A DNA stretch of 64,000 nt from CALVZT01 sp964368755 (GCA_964368755.1 CAYJCR010000005.1:27206-91205), one strand, 5' to 3'. Numbered from the stretch's first letter, positions 7,456 through 16,573 are shown. Notes: generated from the sequence alone by a model not told the origin. Made by a program: numbers and translations.

Positions 7456-10400
7456 GTGAATTTCAAACAAATAGAACTTGTAGGATTCAAGTCATTTGCT
7501 GACAAGCTTGATATTAAGTTCAATGACGGCATTACAGCGATTGTTGGCCCTAATGGTTGTGGCAAGAGTAACGTAGCTGATGCTATAAGATGGGTACTTG
7601 GTGAACAAAGTGCCAAGCTTTTGCGTGCAAGCAATATGCAAGATGTTATATTCAATGGTACAGAGAAAAGAAAGAGTTTGTCTTATTGCGAAGTCTCACT
7701 TATGTTCGATAACACTAAGAGATTTTTTGATATTGACTTTGATGACATCGTAATCACAAGGAAGTTGTACAGATCTGGCGAGAGTGAATATCTTCTCAAT
7801 CGTGCACCTTGTAGGCTCAAAGATATCACCAATATCTTGCATGATAGTGGCATAGGCCGTGATGGATATTCTATCATTGGACAGGGCAAGGTTGAAGAGA
7901 TTATCTCTGCCAAGCCAGAGAATCGTAGAGCAATATTTGAAGATGCTGCAGGCATATCTAAGTTCAAGTCAAGGAAAGTTGAAGCAGAAAGAAAACTAGA
8001 AAGGACTCAAGACAACCTTACTAGACTTCAGGATATTATGTCTGAGATAGAGCGCCAACTCGGACCTTTGAAGCATCAATCTGAGAATGCCAAGAAGTAT
8101 ATGGAATACAAAGAGCAGCTCAAACATTATGAAGTCAATACATATATCTATCAATTCGATAATGCCAACAATCAGAAGAGTAAGATACAGACTCGTATAG
8201 ATGGACTTGTCGAAGAACTTGGTACGAGACAAGATGATTTTTCTAAGCAAAATGATACATACAATGCATCAATGCTTGAAGTTAGCAAGATTGATAGAGA
8301 CCTAGACAATATGCACAATCGCATACTTGAACTTACAGTTGGTATTGAAAAGCAATCTGGAGAATCTCGTCTTGCTCAAGAAAAAGTCAAGTATCTCCAA
8401 GATAGAAGAGAGTCTCTTGCCCAAGATTTGTCTAGACAAGAACTCAACAAACAGAATACAACATTGCAGTTAGAGAGAACTGAAGAGCAACTTGACAAGC
8501 AACAGAAAGTGTTCGCTGAGATGTGTGCAAGAGCAAGTGAGTATTCGCAAGATTATCTCAAGGCAGTAGATGAGTTGACTCAGAGTGAAGATGAGAGTTC
8601 TATGAAGCAACAACAGATGATGGAAGCGTTGTCTCAACTAGGAGATATCAAATCCAATCTATCTGCTCTTAAAGCTCAGAAAGAAGCTTATCTTGTCAAT
8701 CTTGATGAGGTGGAGAATAAACTTATTGTACTTACAGACAAGATCAAAGAGAGAGTCAAAGAACAATCATCTTTGGCTAACAATATCAAGAATAAGATGG
8801 ATAACAAGACGGTTTGTGAACAAAATATTGCTAAGTTCAATACTGAGTTATCCAAGATCAATACAGAACTCAATGACATCAATGGTTCGATATTCAGTAC
8901 TAACAGCAATCTTCAAGTCATTGACAATAGACGCAAAGCGCTTGTAGATATGCAGAAGGACTATGATGGGTATAATTATTCTGTCAAACGTCTTATGCAA
9001 GATGGGGAGAACAATAAGGCACTTAAGAATCAAATAGTTGGTGTTGTTGCATCTTTGATGACTATTCCTAAGGGCTTTGAGACAGCTATTGAGACAGCTC
9101 TTGGTAGTGCTGTGCAGAATATTGTTACATATAACGAAGATGATTCGAGAGAACTTATTAAGTATCTCAAGAACAACAATATTGGTAGAGCAACATTCTT
9201 GCCAATCACAGCTATGAGGGGCAAAGCTCTCTCCGGTAGTGAATTGAGTCTTACAAGACGTAAGAACTGTCACGGTGTAGCCTCAGATATTATCAAATAT
9301 GACAAAAAACTCAGTAATGTATTTGAATCATTACTTGGTAGGACTATCATAGTAGACACTATCAATGACGCTGTAGAACTTGCCAAAGCAAGTAACTTCG
9401 CATTCAAGATAGTTACATTAGATGGCGATGTTGTTAATCCACAAGGTTCAATGAGTGGTGGTAGCAAGAAGGCTATCACATCTAATATCTTGATGCGTGA
9501 CAATGAGATAGCTTCGCTTAACGAAAGTGTGAAGAAACTTGAAGCATCTCTAGAAGAGAAGTATGCCGTTAAGGCAAGATTAACCAAAGCCTATGATGGA
9601 CTCAAACTTCAACTTGACAGTGCTAACTCTGATCTTATCAATATGCAGATAGAGTCGGCGAAGTTGAATGAAAGCCTAGAAAGGATAACAGTTTATCTCA
9701 ACGAACTCAATGCTGAGAAAACTACATTAAGCCAAGAAAAATCACTAATTAATACCAAAATTGAAGCCGTTGACCTTACTATCAGCAAGATAGACAAGAC
9801 CGAAGGCGATATCAATATGACTCAAGAGAATGCAAGTGTCGAGATGAGTCGCAGACAAGAAAAATATAACAAGCTCAAGACTTTGAGAGATATCGCTCAT
9901 GAGAAGTTGACAGCAATCAAGATTCAAGTTGCTTCCAAAGAGCAAGAACTCAATTCTCTTAAGAATGAGATTGAGAGATTATCTGATTATGTTGAACAGA
10001 CAGATAAGGAGATACAAGAGACTAGAGATAGTATAGTACAAATAGATACTACTATTGAAGGAGCTACTGTTATAGCAACTCAATCTTTAGACAAGAATCT
10101 ATTGGAGAGTAATCAAAGGGAACTTGAGATTGTTAAGCGTCAACTTGCAGGACTTGATGAATACAAACAGAAGTTGCAACTTGACATCAAGGTATCTGAT
10201 GAGAAGAGAATGGTCCTTCAAGATGAGATCAATAAGCTGTTGGATAAGAAGTATCAAGAAGAGTTTTCATTGTCCAAAGTGGATACAGAACTTGAGGCAA
10301 TGCAAGAGAAAATATTTGAAGATTATGAGCTTACATATGCTTCTTGTCTTCCATATAAGCAGGAAGATTATGATGTATACGAAGGTGTGGCTCAAGCCAA

Positions 10401-11046
10401 CAAACTCAAACGTGATATCGCTAGACTAGGCAATGTCAATGTTAATGCTATTGAAGATTGCAAGCTCCTTAGCGAGAGATTTGAGACTATGAACGAGCAA
10501 GCAACAGACCTTATGCAAGCCAAAGAAGATCTTATCAAGATCATCAAAGAACTTGCAACGGAGATGATAACAAGGTTTGAGACAGAGTTCGTTAAGATCA
10601 ATACCAACTTCGGCAAAGTATTCAAAGAACTCTTCGGTGGTGGTAACGCAAAACTTGAACTTACAGCCAGCGAAGATCCATTGGAGGCAGGCGTTGAGAT
10701 AGTAGCAGAGCCACCTGGGAAGAAGTTGCAGAGCATCAATCTTCTTAGTGGTGGAGAGAAAGCTCTTACTGCTATTGCAATACTATTCGCTATACTTAAG
10801 CTTCGTCCAATGCCATTCTGTCTACTTGATGAGATAGAGGCTGCACTTGATGATAGTAACGTTGAGAGATTTGCTACTTACTTGAAGAGGTTCTCTCAAG
10901 ATACACAGTTTATTGTTGTTACTCACCGTAAGCCAACGATGGAACTTGCAGATGCATTATATGGTGTAACTATGGAAGAAAAAGGTGTATCCAAACTTGT
11001 ATCTGTCAAACTTGACGAGGCTGTCAAGAATGCCAAAGCTGATTAG
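7456..11046 (+). CDS. smc: Chromosome segregation ATPase SMC
   Basis: At 1196 residues this is a full-length SMC, the ATPase core of the bacterial condensin that loads at ParB sites and extrudes DNA. Walker A GPNGCGKSN is at about residues 31-39, the Q-loop in WVLGEQS near 50, the ABC signature LLSGGEKAL near 1095 and Walker B CLLDEIEA near 1125. Two long coiled coils flank a hinge at roughly 520-680 (blocks GVVASLMTIP and NPQGSMSGGS). It starts with GTG at 7456. No scpA or scpB is in the window. It lies in the conserved rnc-smc-ftsY string. Confidence 0.97.
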   Translation: MNFKQIELVGFKSFADKLDIKFNDGITAIVGPNGCGKSNVADAIRWVLGEQSAKLLRASNMQDVIFNGTEKRKSLSYCEVSLMFDNTKRFFDIDFDDIVITRKLYRSGESEYLLNRAPCRLKDITNILHDSGIGRDGYSIIGQGKVEEIISAKPENRRAIFEDAAGISKFKSRKVEAERKLERTQDNLTRLQDIMSEIERQLGPLKHQSENAKKYMEYKEQLKHYEVNTYIYQFDNANNQKSKIQTRIDGLVEELGTRQDDFSKQNDTYNASMLEVSKIDRDLDNMHNRILELTVGIEKQSGESRLAQEKVKYLQDRRESLAQDLSRQELNKQNTTLQLERTEEQLDKQQKVFAEMCARASEYSQDYLKAVDELTQSEDESSMKQQQMMEALSQLGDIKSNLSALKAQKEAYLVNLDEVENKLIVLTDKIKERVKEQSSLANNIKNKMDNKTVCEQNIAKFNTELSKINTELNDINGSIFSTNSNLQVIDNRRKALVDMQKDYDGYNYSVKRLMQDGENNKALKNQIVGVVASLMTIPKGFETAIETALGSAVQNIVTYNEDDSRELIKYLKNNNIGRATFLPITAMRGKALSGSELSLTRRKNCHGVASDIIKYDKKLSNVFESLLGRTIIVDTINDAVELAKASNFAFKIVTLDGDVVNPQGSMSGGSKKAITSNILMRDNEIASLNESVKKLEASLEEKYAVKARLTKAYDGLKLQLDSANSDLINMQIESAKLNESLERITVYLNELNAEKTTLSQEKSLINTKIEAVDLTISKIDKTEGDINMTQENASVEMSRRQEKYNKLKTLRDIAHEKLTAIKIQVASKEQELNSLKNEIERLSDYVEQTDKEIQETRDSIVQIDTTIEGATVIATQSLDKNLLESNQRELEIVKRQLAGLDEYKQKLQLDIKVSDEKRMVLQDEINKLLDKKYQEEFSLSKVDTELEAMQEKIFEDYELTYASCLPYKQEDYDVYEGVAQANKLKRDIARLGNVNVNAIEDCKLLSERFETMNEQATDLMQAKEDLIKIIKELATEMITRFETEFVKINTNFGKVFKELFGGGNAKLELTASEDPLEAGVEIVAEPPGKKLQSINLLSGGEKALTAIAILFAILKLRPMPFCLLDEIEAALDDSNVERFATYLKRFSQDTQFIVVTHRKPTMELADALYGVTMEEKGVSKLVSVKLDEAVKNAKAD

Positions 11047-11056
11047 GGGAGAATAT

Positions 11057-11950
11057 ATGGGATTTTTTTCTAAACTCGGAGCTAGCTTAAAGAAAACCAA
11101 AGATGCACTAGTGAGCAAACTTAGTGTACTTTTTGGTGGTGGGGAACTTAATGCAGACTTTTATGAGGAACTTGAGTACATACTTATAAGTTCGGATATG
11201 GGCAATGAGACAACTTCAGAGATAATATCAAGGCTCAAGAAGAAGATTAAAGAGAATAAGGTGTCCAAAGCTGAGGAAGCAAAAGCATTGTTAAAGCAAG
11301 TGCTTATCGAGGTCTTAGAAGATGTAGATAAGGTTGAGTTCAATTACCCAGTTGTCATCACTATCGTTGGTGTCAACGGTGTTGGCAAAACTACAACTAT
11401 TGGTAAGATGGCTCACTATTTCTCAAAAAAAGGTAAGCAAGTAACTCTTGTTGCAGGAGATACATTCAGAGCTGCAGCTAGCGATCAACTCACAGAATGG
11501 GCTGTTCGCAATAAAGTTAAGATTGTTAAACATACAGAAGGAGCAGATGCCGCTGCTGTAGTATATGATGGTATTGCTAGTGCCAAAGCTAAGAATACTG
11601 ATGTGCTTATTATAGATACTGCTGGCAGGCTCCATACCAAAGTCAATCTAATGGAAGAACTCAAGAAGATCAATCGTGTTATCCATAGAGAAGCTACGGG
11701 TGAAGTCAAAAACTTCATTGTTCTTGATGCTACAATAGGGCAGAACTCTATAGCCCAAGTCAATGCATTCAAAGATGCTGTTGGTATTGATGGTATCATA
11801 TTGACCAAACTTGATGGTACAAGCAAAGGTGGAGTTGTGTTCGGGATTGTACAAGAATTGCAAGTTCCTGTGGTATTCATAGGTGTTGGCGAAGGTATTG
11901 ATGACTTGGAAGTCTTTGATGCAAAAACCTTCGTTGATGGCATATTGTAA
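11057..11950 (+). CDS. ftsY: Signal recognition particle receptor FtsY
   Basis: This 297-residue SRP receptor GTPase docks SRP-bound ribosomes at the membrane translocon. The NG domain shows G1 GVNGVGKTT, the TFRAAASDQL block, G3 DTAGRLHT and G4 TKLDG, followed by the conserved VGEGIDDLEVFD near the C-terminus. The acidic A domain seen in some species is lacking, as is common in Firmicutes. The frame extends upstream, but the ATG at 11057 directly follows GGGGAG and gives MGFFSKLG, the usual start. It works with Ffh, encoded about 1.3 kb downstream. Confidence 0.96.
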   Translation: MGFFSKLGASLKKTKDALVSKLSVLFGGGELNADFYEELEYILISSDMGNETTSEIISRLKKKIKENKVSKAEEAKALLKQVLIEVLEDVDKVEFNYPVVITIVGVNGVGKTTTIGKMAHYFSKKGKQVTLVAGDTFRAAASDQLTEWAVRNKVKIVKHTEGADAAAVVYDGIASAKAKNTDVLIIDTAGRLHTKVNLMEELKKINRVIHREATGEVKNFIVLDATIGQNSIAQVNAFKDAVGIDGIILTKLDGTSKGGVVFGIVQELQVPVVFIGVGEGIDDLEVFDAKTFVDGIL

Positions 11951-11959
11951 GGAGTCTCT

Positions 11960-12880
11960 ATGAACAAGAAAATATATGCAGAAATTGTAAAAGCTATTGA
12001 ATCTACAAATACAAATATATTCAGTTTCATTATCAATGATAATGGAAACTACTATACATATGGAGATATAGACAAGCTCAACAATGCATTTAGTTTGACC
12101 AAACTCATAACGGCACTTGCTATATTCAAGCTTATAGAAAATGGAGATATAACTCTTGATACTAAGATAGCCCCATTCTTTGATGACAAGATTATATTCG
12201 GGGATAATCAAAGTAATAAGTTCTTTTCTTTGATGAAAATAAGAGATCTTTTGACTTTATCGTTTGGTCAAGATAGAATGTTGCTCAATGAGGAACATGT
12301 AACAAAATATCCAAATATTAGTTATTTTGAATTGTTAACAATAGAACCATTGAAATATTCTCCAGGTAAGCATTTTTGTTACACCAATGTATGTAACTAT
12401 TTGCTCGCATATATAGTCAACAAGATTACGGACTATAGACAGCTAGTTGTGGATAAAATCTTCACTCCTCTAGGTATAAAAAACTTTTCGTTTGGCAGAG
12501 ATAAAGATGGTAACTACAAAGGTGCCACAGGAATGATGATAAGTACTGCTAGTCTTAACAAACTTGGCGAACTAATACATAATGATGGGTTCTATAACGG
12601 AGTTCAAGTATTAAAGGCTGATCTTGTAAGGTCAATAAAAACTATTCAAGTTGATTTGACCAAACAGATGAGTGTTGATATGAATAGGGTTTTGCCAAAA
12701 ATCGGTTATGGCTTCAATCAATGGATAAGTACTAGTGGAAGGCACTTTATTGATGGTAAGGACGGTCAGTATATAATTGTATTGCCAAAGCATAATATAA
12801 TAATAAGCATTATGAGCGATGAAAAAGATATGTCCAAAGTTAGAGAATGTTTCAAAATAATAGTTGACAAAGATAATTAG
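11960..12880 (+). CDS. Beta-lactamase-fold serine hydrolase
   Basis: This 306-residue protein belongs to the class C beta-lactamase / DD-peptidase-like serine hydrolase family (PF00144). The nucleophile motif SxxK is seen as SLTK near residue 46, the tyrosine motif as YTN near 139, and an HxDG-like third motif as HFIDG near 260. No signal peptide or membrane anchor is visible, so it looks cytoplasmic, unlike a typical resistance enzyme. It sits 9 nt after ftsY and before a terminator, so it shares the smc-ftsY transcript. A hydrolase here, between ftsY and ylxM, is not part of the usual gene order. Substrate unknown; an esterase or amidase role is possible. Confidence 0.85.
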   Translation: MNKKIYAEIVKAIESTNTNIFSFIINDNGNYYTYGDIDKLNNAFSLTKLITALAIFKLIENGDITLDTKIAPFFDDKIIFGDNQSNKFFSLMKIRDLLTLSFGQDRMLLNEEHVTKYPNISYFELLTIEPLKYSPGKHFCYTNVCNYLLAYIVNKITDYRQLVVDKIFTPLGIKNFSFGRDKDGNYKGATGMMISTASLNKLGELIHNDGFYNGVQVLKADLVRSIKTIQVDLTKQMSVDMNRVLPKIGYGFNQWISTSGRHFIDGKDGQYIIVLPKHNIIISIMSDEKDMSKVRECFKIIVDKDN

Positions 12881-12892
12881 TTAATATATAAT
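12864..12892 (+). promoter_or_regulatory. Perfect-consensus SigA promoter for ylxM-ffh
   Basis: TTGACA at 12864-12869, a 17-bp spacer and TATAAT at 12887-12892: an exact consensus match. The -35 box lies inside the end of the preceding hydrolase gene, and the -10 box overlaps the 5' arm of the hairpin at 12891-12921. Confidence 0.85.
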
Positions 12893-12927
12893 GGCTGTAA
12901 AGTATTTTTACTTTACACCATTTTTTT
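12891..12927 (+). terminator. Intrinsic terminator of the ftsY unit, overlapping a promoter
   Basis: Arms 12896-12904 and 12909-12917 pair perfectly and extend outward by four more pairs around one bulged C, with a TTTT loop and seven T residues after the 3' arm. The ylxM promoter starts transcription near 12899, inside the 5' arm, so its own RNA forms only a weakened hairpin. Confidence 0.8.
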
Positions 12928-12942
12928 GTTTAGAGGGGTGTT

Positions 12943-13275
12943 ATGGAGTTATCGCAGAACTTAAAAACCAGTCTTTTGCTTGAAACGTATGGCAATCTTC
13001 TTACTGACAAGCAGAGAAGTATAATGAAAGATTTTTGTGATAATAATATGTCACTATCTGAGATTGCTGAGAGTAACAACTCTTCTCGTCAAGCCGTCAA
13101 TGACCTAATACGACGCAGTACGGCTTCATTGAATGAATATGAGAGAAGACTTGGTTTGCTTGCAAGATTCATTGATGCAAAGTCAAAAATCGATGATGTG
13201 ATTGAATATGTCAAGAATAACGGCAATAACAAAGAACTTATTACTAAACTTTTGAGTATATTGGAGGATATGTAA
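12943..13275 (+). CDS. ylxM: YlxM, putative helix-turn-helix SRP-operon protein
   Basis: This 110-residue protein belongs to the YlxM/UPF0122 family, which has a sigma-70 region-4-like helix-turn-helix (LSEIAESNNSSRQAVNDLIRR near residues 43-64). The family is encoded directly upstream of ffh in Firmicutes and has been linked to SRP function. Here its stop codon TAA shares the A of the ffh ATG, so the two are translationally coupled. The start is supported by the GAGGGGTG ribosome site. Confidence 0.93.
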   Translation: MELSQNLKTSLLLETYGNLLTDKQRSIMKDFCDNNMSLSEIAESNNSSRQAVNDLIRRSTASLNEYERRLGLLARFIDAKSKIDDVIEYVKNNGNNKELITKLLSILEDM

Positions 13276-14585
13276 TGGCACTATTCGAAGGGCTATCACA
13301 AAGACTTAATCATATATTTTCTAAACTCACCAAGCGTGGCAAACTAACCGAACTCGAGATCAAAGAGGCTATGAGAGAAGTAAGAGTTGCTTTGCTTGAA
13401 GCTGATGTTAACTTTTTGGTTGCGAAGAAGTTTATTGCGAATGTGACTGAGAAAGCAATCGGAGAGAAAGTGTTGCAGAGTCTTACTCCTGGGCAACAGG
13501 TTATCAAGATTGTTAACGAAGAGTTGACTGCACTTATGGGCAGCACGAATACAAAACTTGAAGTTAGTTCATCTCTTCCTACTGTTATTATGATGTGTGG
13601 CTTGCAAGGTGCTGGTAAGACATCTATGTGTGGCAAACTTGGGTATTATCTCAAAGGTCAAGGCAAGAAATGCTTGCTAGTGGCAGGAGATATATATAGA
13701 CCAGCAGCAATCAATCAGTTGCAAGTTGTTGGCAAATCGGCAGGTGTGGAAGTCTTTGAGAAGGGCACTCAAGACCCAGTCAAGACATCTAGACAGGCAA
13801 TAGAATATGCCAAGAAGATGATGTTAGACACAGTTATCATAGATACGGCAGGCAGACTTCATATCAATGAAGAACTTATGGACGAACTCAAACGTATCAA
13901 GAAGGAAGTATCACCAACGGAAGTATTACTTGTTGTTGATGCGATGAATGGTCAAGATTCAGTAACGGTTGCTACGGCATTCAACGAAGCACTTGATATC
14001 ACAGGAGTTATTCTTACTAAGCTTGATGGAGACACAAGAGGTGGTGTGGCACTTTCGGTCAAAGAAGTGGTGCAAAAACCTATTAAGTTCTGTGGTGTTG
14101 GAGAGAAAGTTGGAGATTTGGAGCCTTTTTATCCAGATCGTATGGCTTCGAGGATATTGGGTATGGGAGATGTGCTATCTTTGATAGAGAAGGCACAATC
14201 CGTTGTTTCTGAAGAAGAGGCAAAAAAGTATGAGAAGAAGTTTAGAGAGAATAGTTTTACATTCGAAGATTATCTTGCTCAACTTGACAATATGAAGAAG
14301 ATGGGTAATATCAATGATATTATTGGTATGATACCTGGAGCTAACAAGCTCAAGAATGTACAAGTAGATGAGAATGAGATGTTCAAGAATAAGGCAATCA
14401 TTCAGAGTATGACTCCTCGTGAGAGACGTAATCCTGATATTATCAAAGCTAGTCAGAAAAAACGTATCGCTTCGGGTAGTGGGACTCAGATACAAGATGT
14501 CAATAGACTTCTCAAACAGTTTGAACAAAGCAAAGAGATGATGAAACAATTTGCTGGTAAGAAAAAAGGTATGAGAATGTTTTAA
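13275..14585 (+). CDS. ffh: Signal recognition particle protein Ffh
   Basis: This 436-residue SRP54 GTPase binds signal sequences and the SRP RNA for co-translational membrane targeting. The N domain is followed by the G domain with G1 GLQGAGKTS, GDIYRPAAINQL, DTAGRLH and TKLDGDTRGG. The methionine-rich M domain occupies about residues 300-436 and ends in KKKGMRMF. Length is normal. It overlaps ylxM by one base. Its partner FtsY is encoded about 1.3 kb upstream. No SRP RNA gene was recognised in the window. Confidence 0.97.
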   Translation: MALFEGLSQRLNHIFSKLTKRGKLTELEIKEAMREVRVALLEADVNFLVAKKFIANVTEKAIGEKVLQSLTPGQQVIKIVNEELTALMGSTNTKLEVSSSLPTVIMMCGLQGAGKTSMCGKLGYYLKGQGKKCLLVAGDIYRPAAINQLQVVGKSAGVEVFEKGTQDPVKTSRQAIEYAKKMMLDTVIIDTAGRLHINEELMDELKRIKKEVSPTEVLLVVDAMNGQDSVTVATAFNEALDITGVILTKLDGDTRGGVALSVKEVVQKPIKFCGVGEKVGDLEPFYPDRMASRILGMGDVLSLIEKAQSVVSEEEAKKYEKKFRENSFTFEDYLAQLDNMKKMGNINDIIGMIPGANKLKNVQVDENEMFKNKAIIQSMTPRERRNPDIIKASQKKRIASGSGTQIQDVNRLLKQFEQSKEMMKQFAGKKKGMRMF

Positions 14586-14617
14586 AAATTCGCTAGGGCG
14601 ACAACCCTAGTTGATAT

Positions 14618-14692
14618 GCTGGTGTGGCTCAACGGTAGAGCAGCTGACTTGTAATCAGCAGGTTGTTGGTTCGATTCCGACCACCAGCTCCA
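14618..14692 (+). tRNA. tRNA-Thr (anticodon TGT)
   Basis: A complete cloverleaf can be folded. The acceptor arm pairs 14618-14624 with 14682-14688. The D stem is GCTC/GAGC (14627-14630 with 14638-14641). The anticodon stem GCTGA/TCAGC holds loop CTTGTAA with anticodon TGT at 14650-14652. The T arm GTTGG/CCGAC has loop TTCGATT. The discriminator base is T at 14689, and CCA is encoded at 14690-14692. The gene sits between ffh and rpsP with only short gaps, so it is probably part of that transcript. A small hairpin (14593-14598 with 14605-14610) precedes it. Confidence 0.96.
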
Positions 14693-14739
14693 TGTTAATT
14701 ATTATTAATCAACAAATATATAAAAGGAGAATGATACAT

Positions 14740-15042
14740 ATGGCAGTAAAAATCAGACTTACAAGAATGGGAGATAAGAAGGCACCTTTTTATCGTGTAG
14801 TAGTTGCTGATTCTCGTACAGCAAGAGATGGTAAGGTTATCGATCAGTTGGGATATTTTAACCCACTCAAAGAGACTCCTGAGATCAAACTTGATGTTGA
14901 GAAGACAAAAGAATGGCTACGCAAAGGAGCTTTGCCTACAGAGACAGCTAAGACAGTACTTGTCAAGGGTGGCGCTTTAGAGAATGCTAAACAGAATACT
15001 CCAAAGAAAGTTTCTCGTCCAAAAAAAGAAAGTAAGGAGTAG
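14740..15042 (+). CDS. rpsP: 30S ribosomal protein S16
   Basis: This 100-residue protein starts [19 protein letters not shown], the S16 signature, and binds 16S rRNA early in 30S assembly. The C-terminal 20 residues form a basic tail rich in Lys, longer than in many S16 proteins. The open frame extends upstream through the tRNA, but the ATG at 14740 follows AAGGAGA with a normal spacing and gives the family start. It lies in the ffh-rpsP-khpA string, with khpA 3 nt downstream. Confidence 0.97.
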   Translation: MAVKIRLTRMGDKKAPFYRVVVADSRTARDGKVIDQLGYFNPLKETPEIKLDVEKTKEWLRKGALPTETAKTVLVKGGALENAKQNTPKKVSRPKKESKE

Positions 15043-15045
15043 AAT

Positions 15046-15273
15046 ATGGAAGAACTAATCAAGTATCTTGTAAGCTATCTCGTTACTAACGAAGATGCTA
15101 TACAAGTGACATCAGAAGATGACAATGGCGTTATTGTTATAACTGTCAAAGTTGCTGAAGAAGATGTCGGTAAAGTAATAGGCAAGAATGGCAAGATTGC
15201 TCAGAGCTTGCGTACAATACTCAAATCTGCTAGTTCTAAGACTGGTAAGAGATATGTACTTAAAATAAACTAA
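15046..15273 (+). CDS. khpA: KH-domain RNA-binding protein KhpA
   Basis: This 75-residue protein is a single KH domain. The GxxG loop is in GKVIGKNGKIAQSLRTIL near residues 43-60. In Firmicutes KhpA forms a dimer with KhpB and affects cell elongation and small-RNA biology. Its place between rpsP and rimM is the standard one. It ends just before a strong terminator, so rimM begins a new unit here. Confidence 0.94.
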   Translation: MEELIKYLVSYLVTNEDAIQVTSEDDNGVIVITVKVAEEDVGKVIGKNGKIAQSLRTILKSASSKTGKRYVLKIN

Positions 15274-15297
15274 TTGGAGAAACCCTCCAATTTTTTT
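15272..15297 (+). terminator. Intrinsic terminator after khpA
   Basis: Arms 15272-15279 and 15285-15292 pair perfectly (AATTGGAG with CTCCAATT), with a 5-nt loop and a T-run to 15297. Confidence 0.88.
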
Positions 15298-15361
15298 ATT
15301 ACATATCTAATGGATGCTTGCAATGCATTGATATCAAAAGAATATATTTGATACTCAATTG

Positions 15362-15390
15362 TTGCAGATATATTTTTTTTATGTTAAAAT
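15362..15390 (+). promoter_or_regulatory. SigA-type extended -10 promoter for rimM operon
   Basis: TTGCAG at 15362-15367, a 17-bp spacer and TAAAAT at 15385-15390 preceded by TGT, an extended -10. It lies 18 nt before the rimM start and drives rimM-trmD-ylqF-rnhB-yraN. Confidence 0.7.
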
Positions 15391-15407
15391 CACTCTAGGA
15401 GATATAT

Positions 15408-15902
15408 ATGGAGAAGCTTGTAATAGGCAAAGTACTTAAGCCACAAGGAATCAAAGGCGAGATTAAGATACAGCCATTAACAGATAATATAGAGCAATAC
15501 AATCAGCTCAAGAATGTTTTTATTGGTAATGAGAGTTTTGTAGTAGAGAAAGTTGCTATAAGACAAGGTTATGTATATATGACTGTAGCTGGTATCACGG
15601 ATTGTGATATGGTAGAACGTTTCCGTAATAAGTATGTAGAGAAAGAACGTGTAAGCGAGACAAATGAAGCTGGCGAATACTACCTTGTTGATATGGAGAA
15701 GTGTACCGTTATTGATGAGAAGGGTTATGAGTATGGCAGAGTCGTATCTATTGATGAATATGGTGCTGCTGAAGTAATAACTGTACATGGTAAGCGTGGG
15801 GAGTTAATATTCCCAAATGCAGATGGGGTTATTACTGATATCGATGTAAGTAAGAAGATTATTACAGTAGATAGCAAGCGTCTTAGCGAGGTAAGAGTAT
15901 GA
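15408..15902 (+). CDS. rimM: 16S rRNA processing factor RimM
   Basis: This 164-residue factor helps mature the 30S head domain and binds S19. The N-terminal beta-barrel domain starts IGKVLKPQGIKGEIKIQPL, and the PRC-barrel domain follows from about residue 93 (EYYLVDMEKCTVID). The order rimM-trmD is conserved. Its TGA overlaps the trmD ATG (ATGA), so the two are translationally coupled. An AGGAGATATAT ribosome site is present. Confidence 0.95.
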   Translation: MEKLVIGKVLKPQGIKGEIKIQPLTDNIEQYNQLKNVFIGNESFVVEKVAIRQGYVYMTVAGITDCDMVERFRNKYVEKERVSETNEAGEYYLVDMEKCTVIDEKGYEYGRVVSIDEYGAAEVITVHGKRGELIFPNADGVITDIDVSKKIITVDSKRLSEVRV

Positions 15903-16573
15903 GAATAGATATATTAACGCTTTTTCCTGAGATGTTCGATAGCCTTAATGCAAGCATTATTGGAAGGGCAAGACAGAACGGCAGCCTAGATATCAAGATA
16001 ACGGATATACGTGAGTTCTCCCAAGACAAGCATAAGAAATGCGATGACTATCCTTATGGCGGCGGAGCAGGTATGGTTATGACACCACAGCCATTGTATG
16101 ATGCAATACAGAGTGTTAAGACAGATAGTAGCCATATAATATATATGTCGCCAAAAGGTAAGACTCTTGATCAGAAGAAAGTTGTTGAACTAGCGAGTTT
16201 TGATCATCTTGTCCTTGTATGTGGACATTATGAAGGCATTGACCAGAGGGTGATAGACTTGGTTATTGATGAAGAAATCTCAATTGGAGATTATGTCTTA
16301 ACAGGTGGCGAACTAGCGGCTCAAGTTGTAGTTGATGCAGTCGCAAGATATTTGCCAAGTGTGCTTGGTAATGAAGAATCTACGCAAGATGAGAGTTTTG
16401 CTAGTGATATGCTTGAGTATCCTCAATATACAAGACCTGTTGAGTTCAAAGGATTGACAGTTCCTGAAGTATTGCTTAGTGGCAATCATGGAGAAGTTGA
16501 CAAGTGGAGAGCAGAACAAAGTAGATTGATAACAAAGAAAGTAAGACCAGATTTGTTAAAAAGGAAGAAGTAA
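15899..16573 (+). CDS. trmD: tRNA (guanine-N1-)-methyltransferase TrmD
   Basis: This 224-residue SPOUT-fold enzyme methylates G37 of tRNAs that have G at position 36, preventing frameshifts. The trefoil-knot SAM-binding blocks are present: VLVCGHYEGIDQRV near residue 110 and ISIGDYVLTGGELAA near 130, plus YGGGAGMVM near residue 57. The ending KVRPDLL is typical. It starts within the end of rimM and its stop overlaps the ylqF start. rplS, which usually follows trmD, is about 5 kb away here. Confidence 0.97.
   Translation: MRIDILTLFPEMFDSLNASIIGRARQNGSLDIKITDIREFSQDKHKKCDDYPYGGGAGMVMTPQPLYDAIQSVKTDSSHIIYMSPKGKTLDQKKVVELASFDHLVLVCGHYEGIDQRVIDLVIDEEISIGDYVLTGGELAAQVVVDAVARYLPSVLGNEESTQDESFASDMLEYPQYTRPVEFKGLTVPEVLLSGNHGEVDKWRAEQSRLITKKVRPDLLKRKK

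Noticed and set aside
11960..12880. Beta-lactamase resistance gene
   Set aside because: It lacks a signal peptide and has only the general serine-hydrolase motifs, so a resistance role is not supported.
14593..14610. Terminator between ffh and tRNA-Thr
   Set aside because: The 6-bp hairpin is not followed by a T-run; it may at most be a processing signal.
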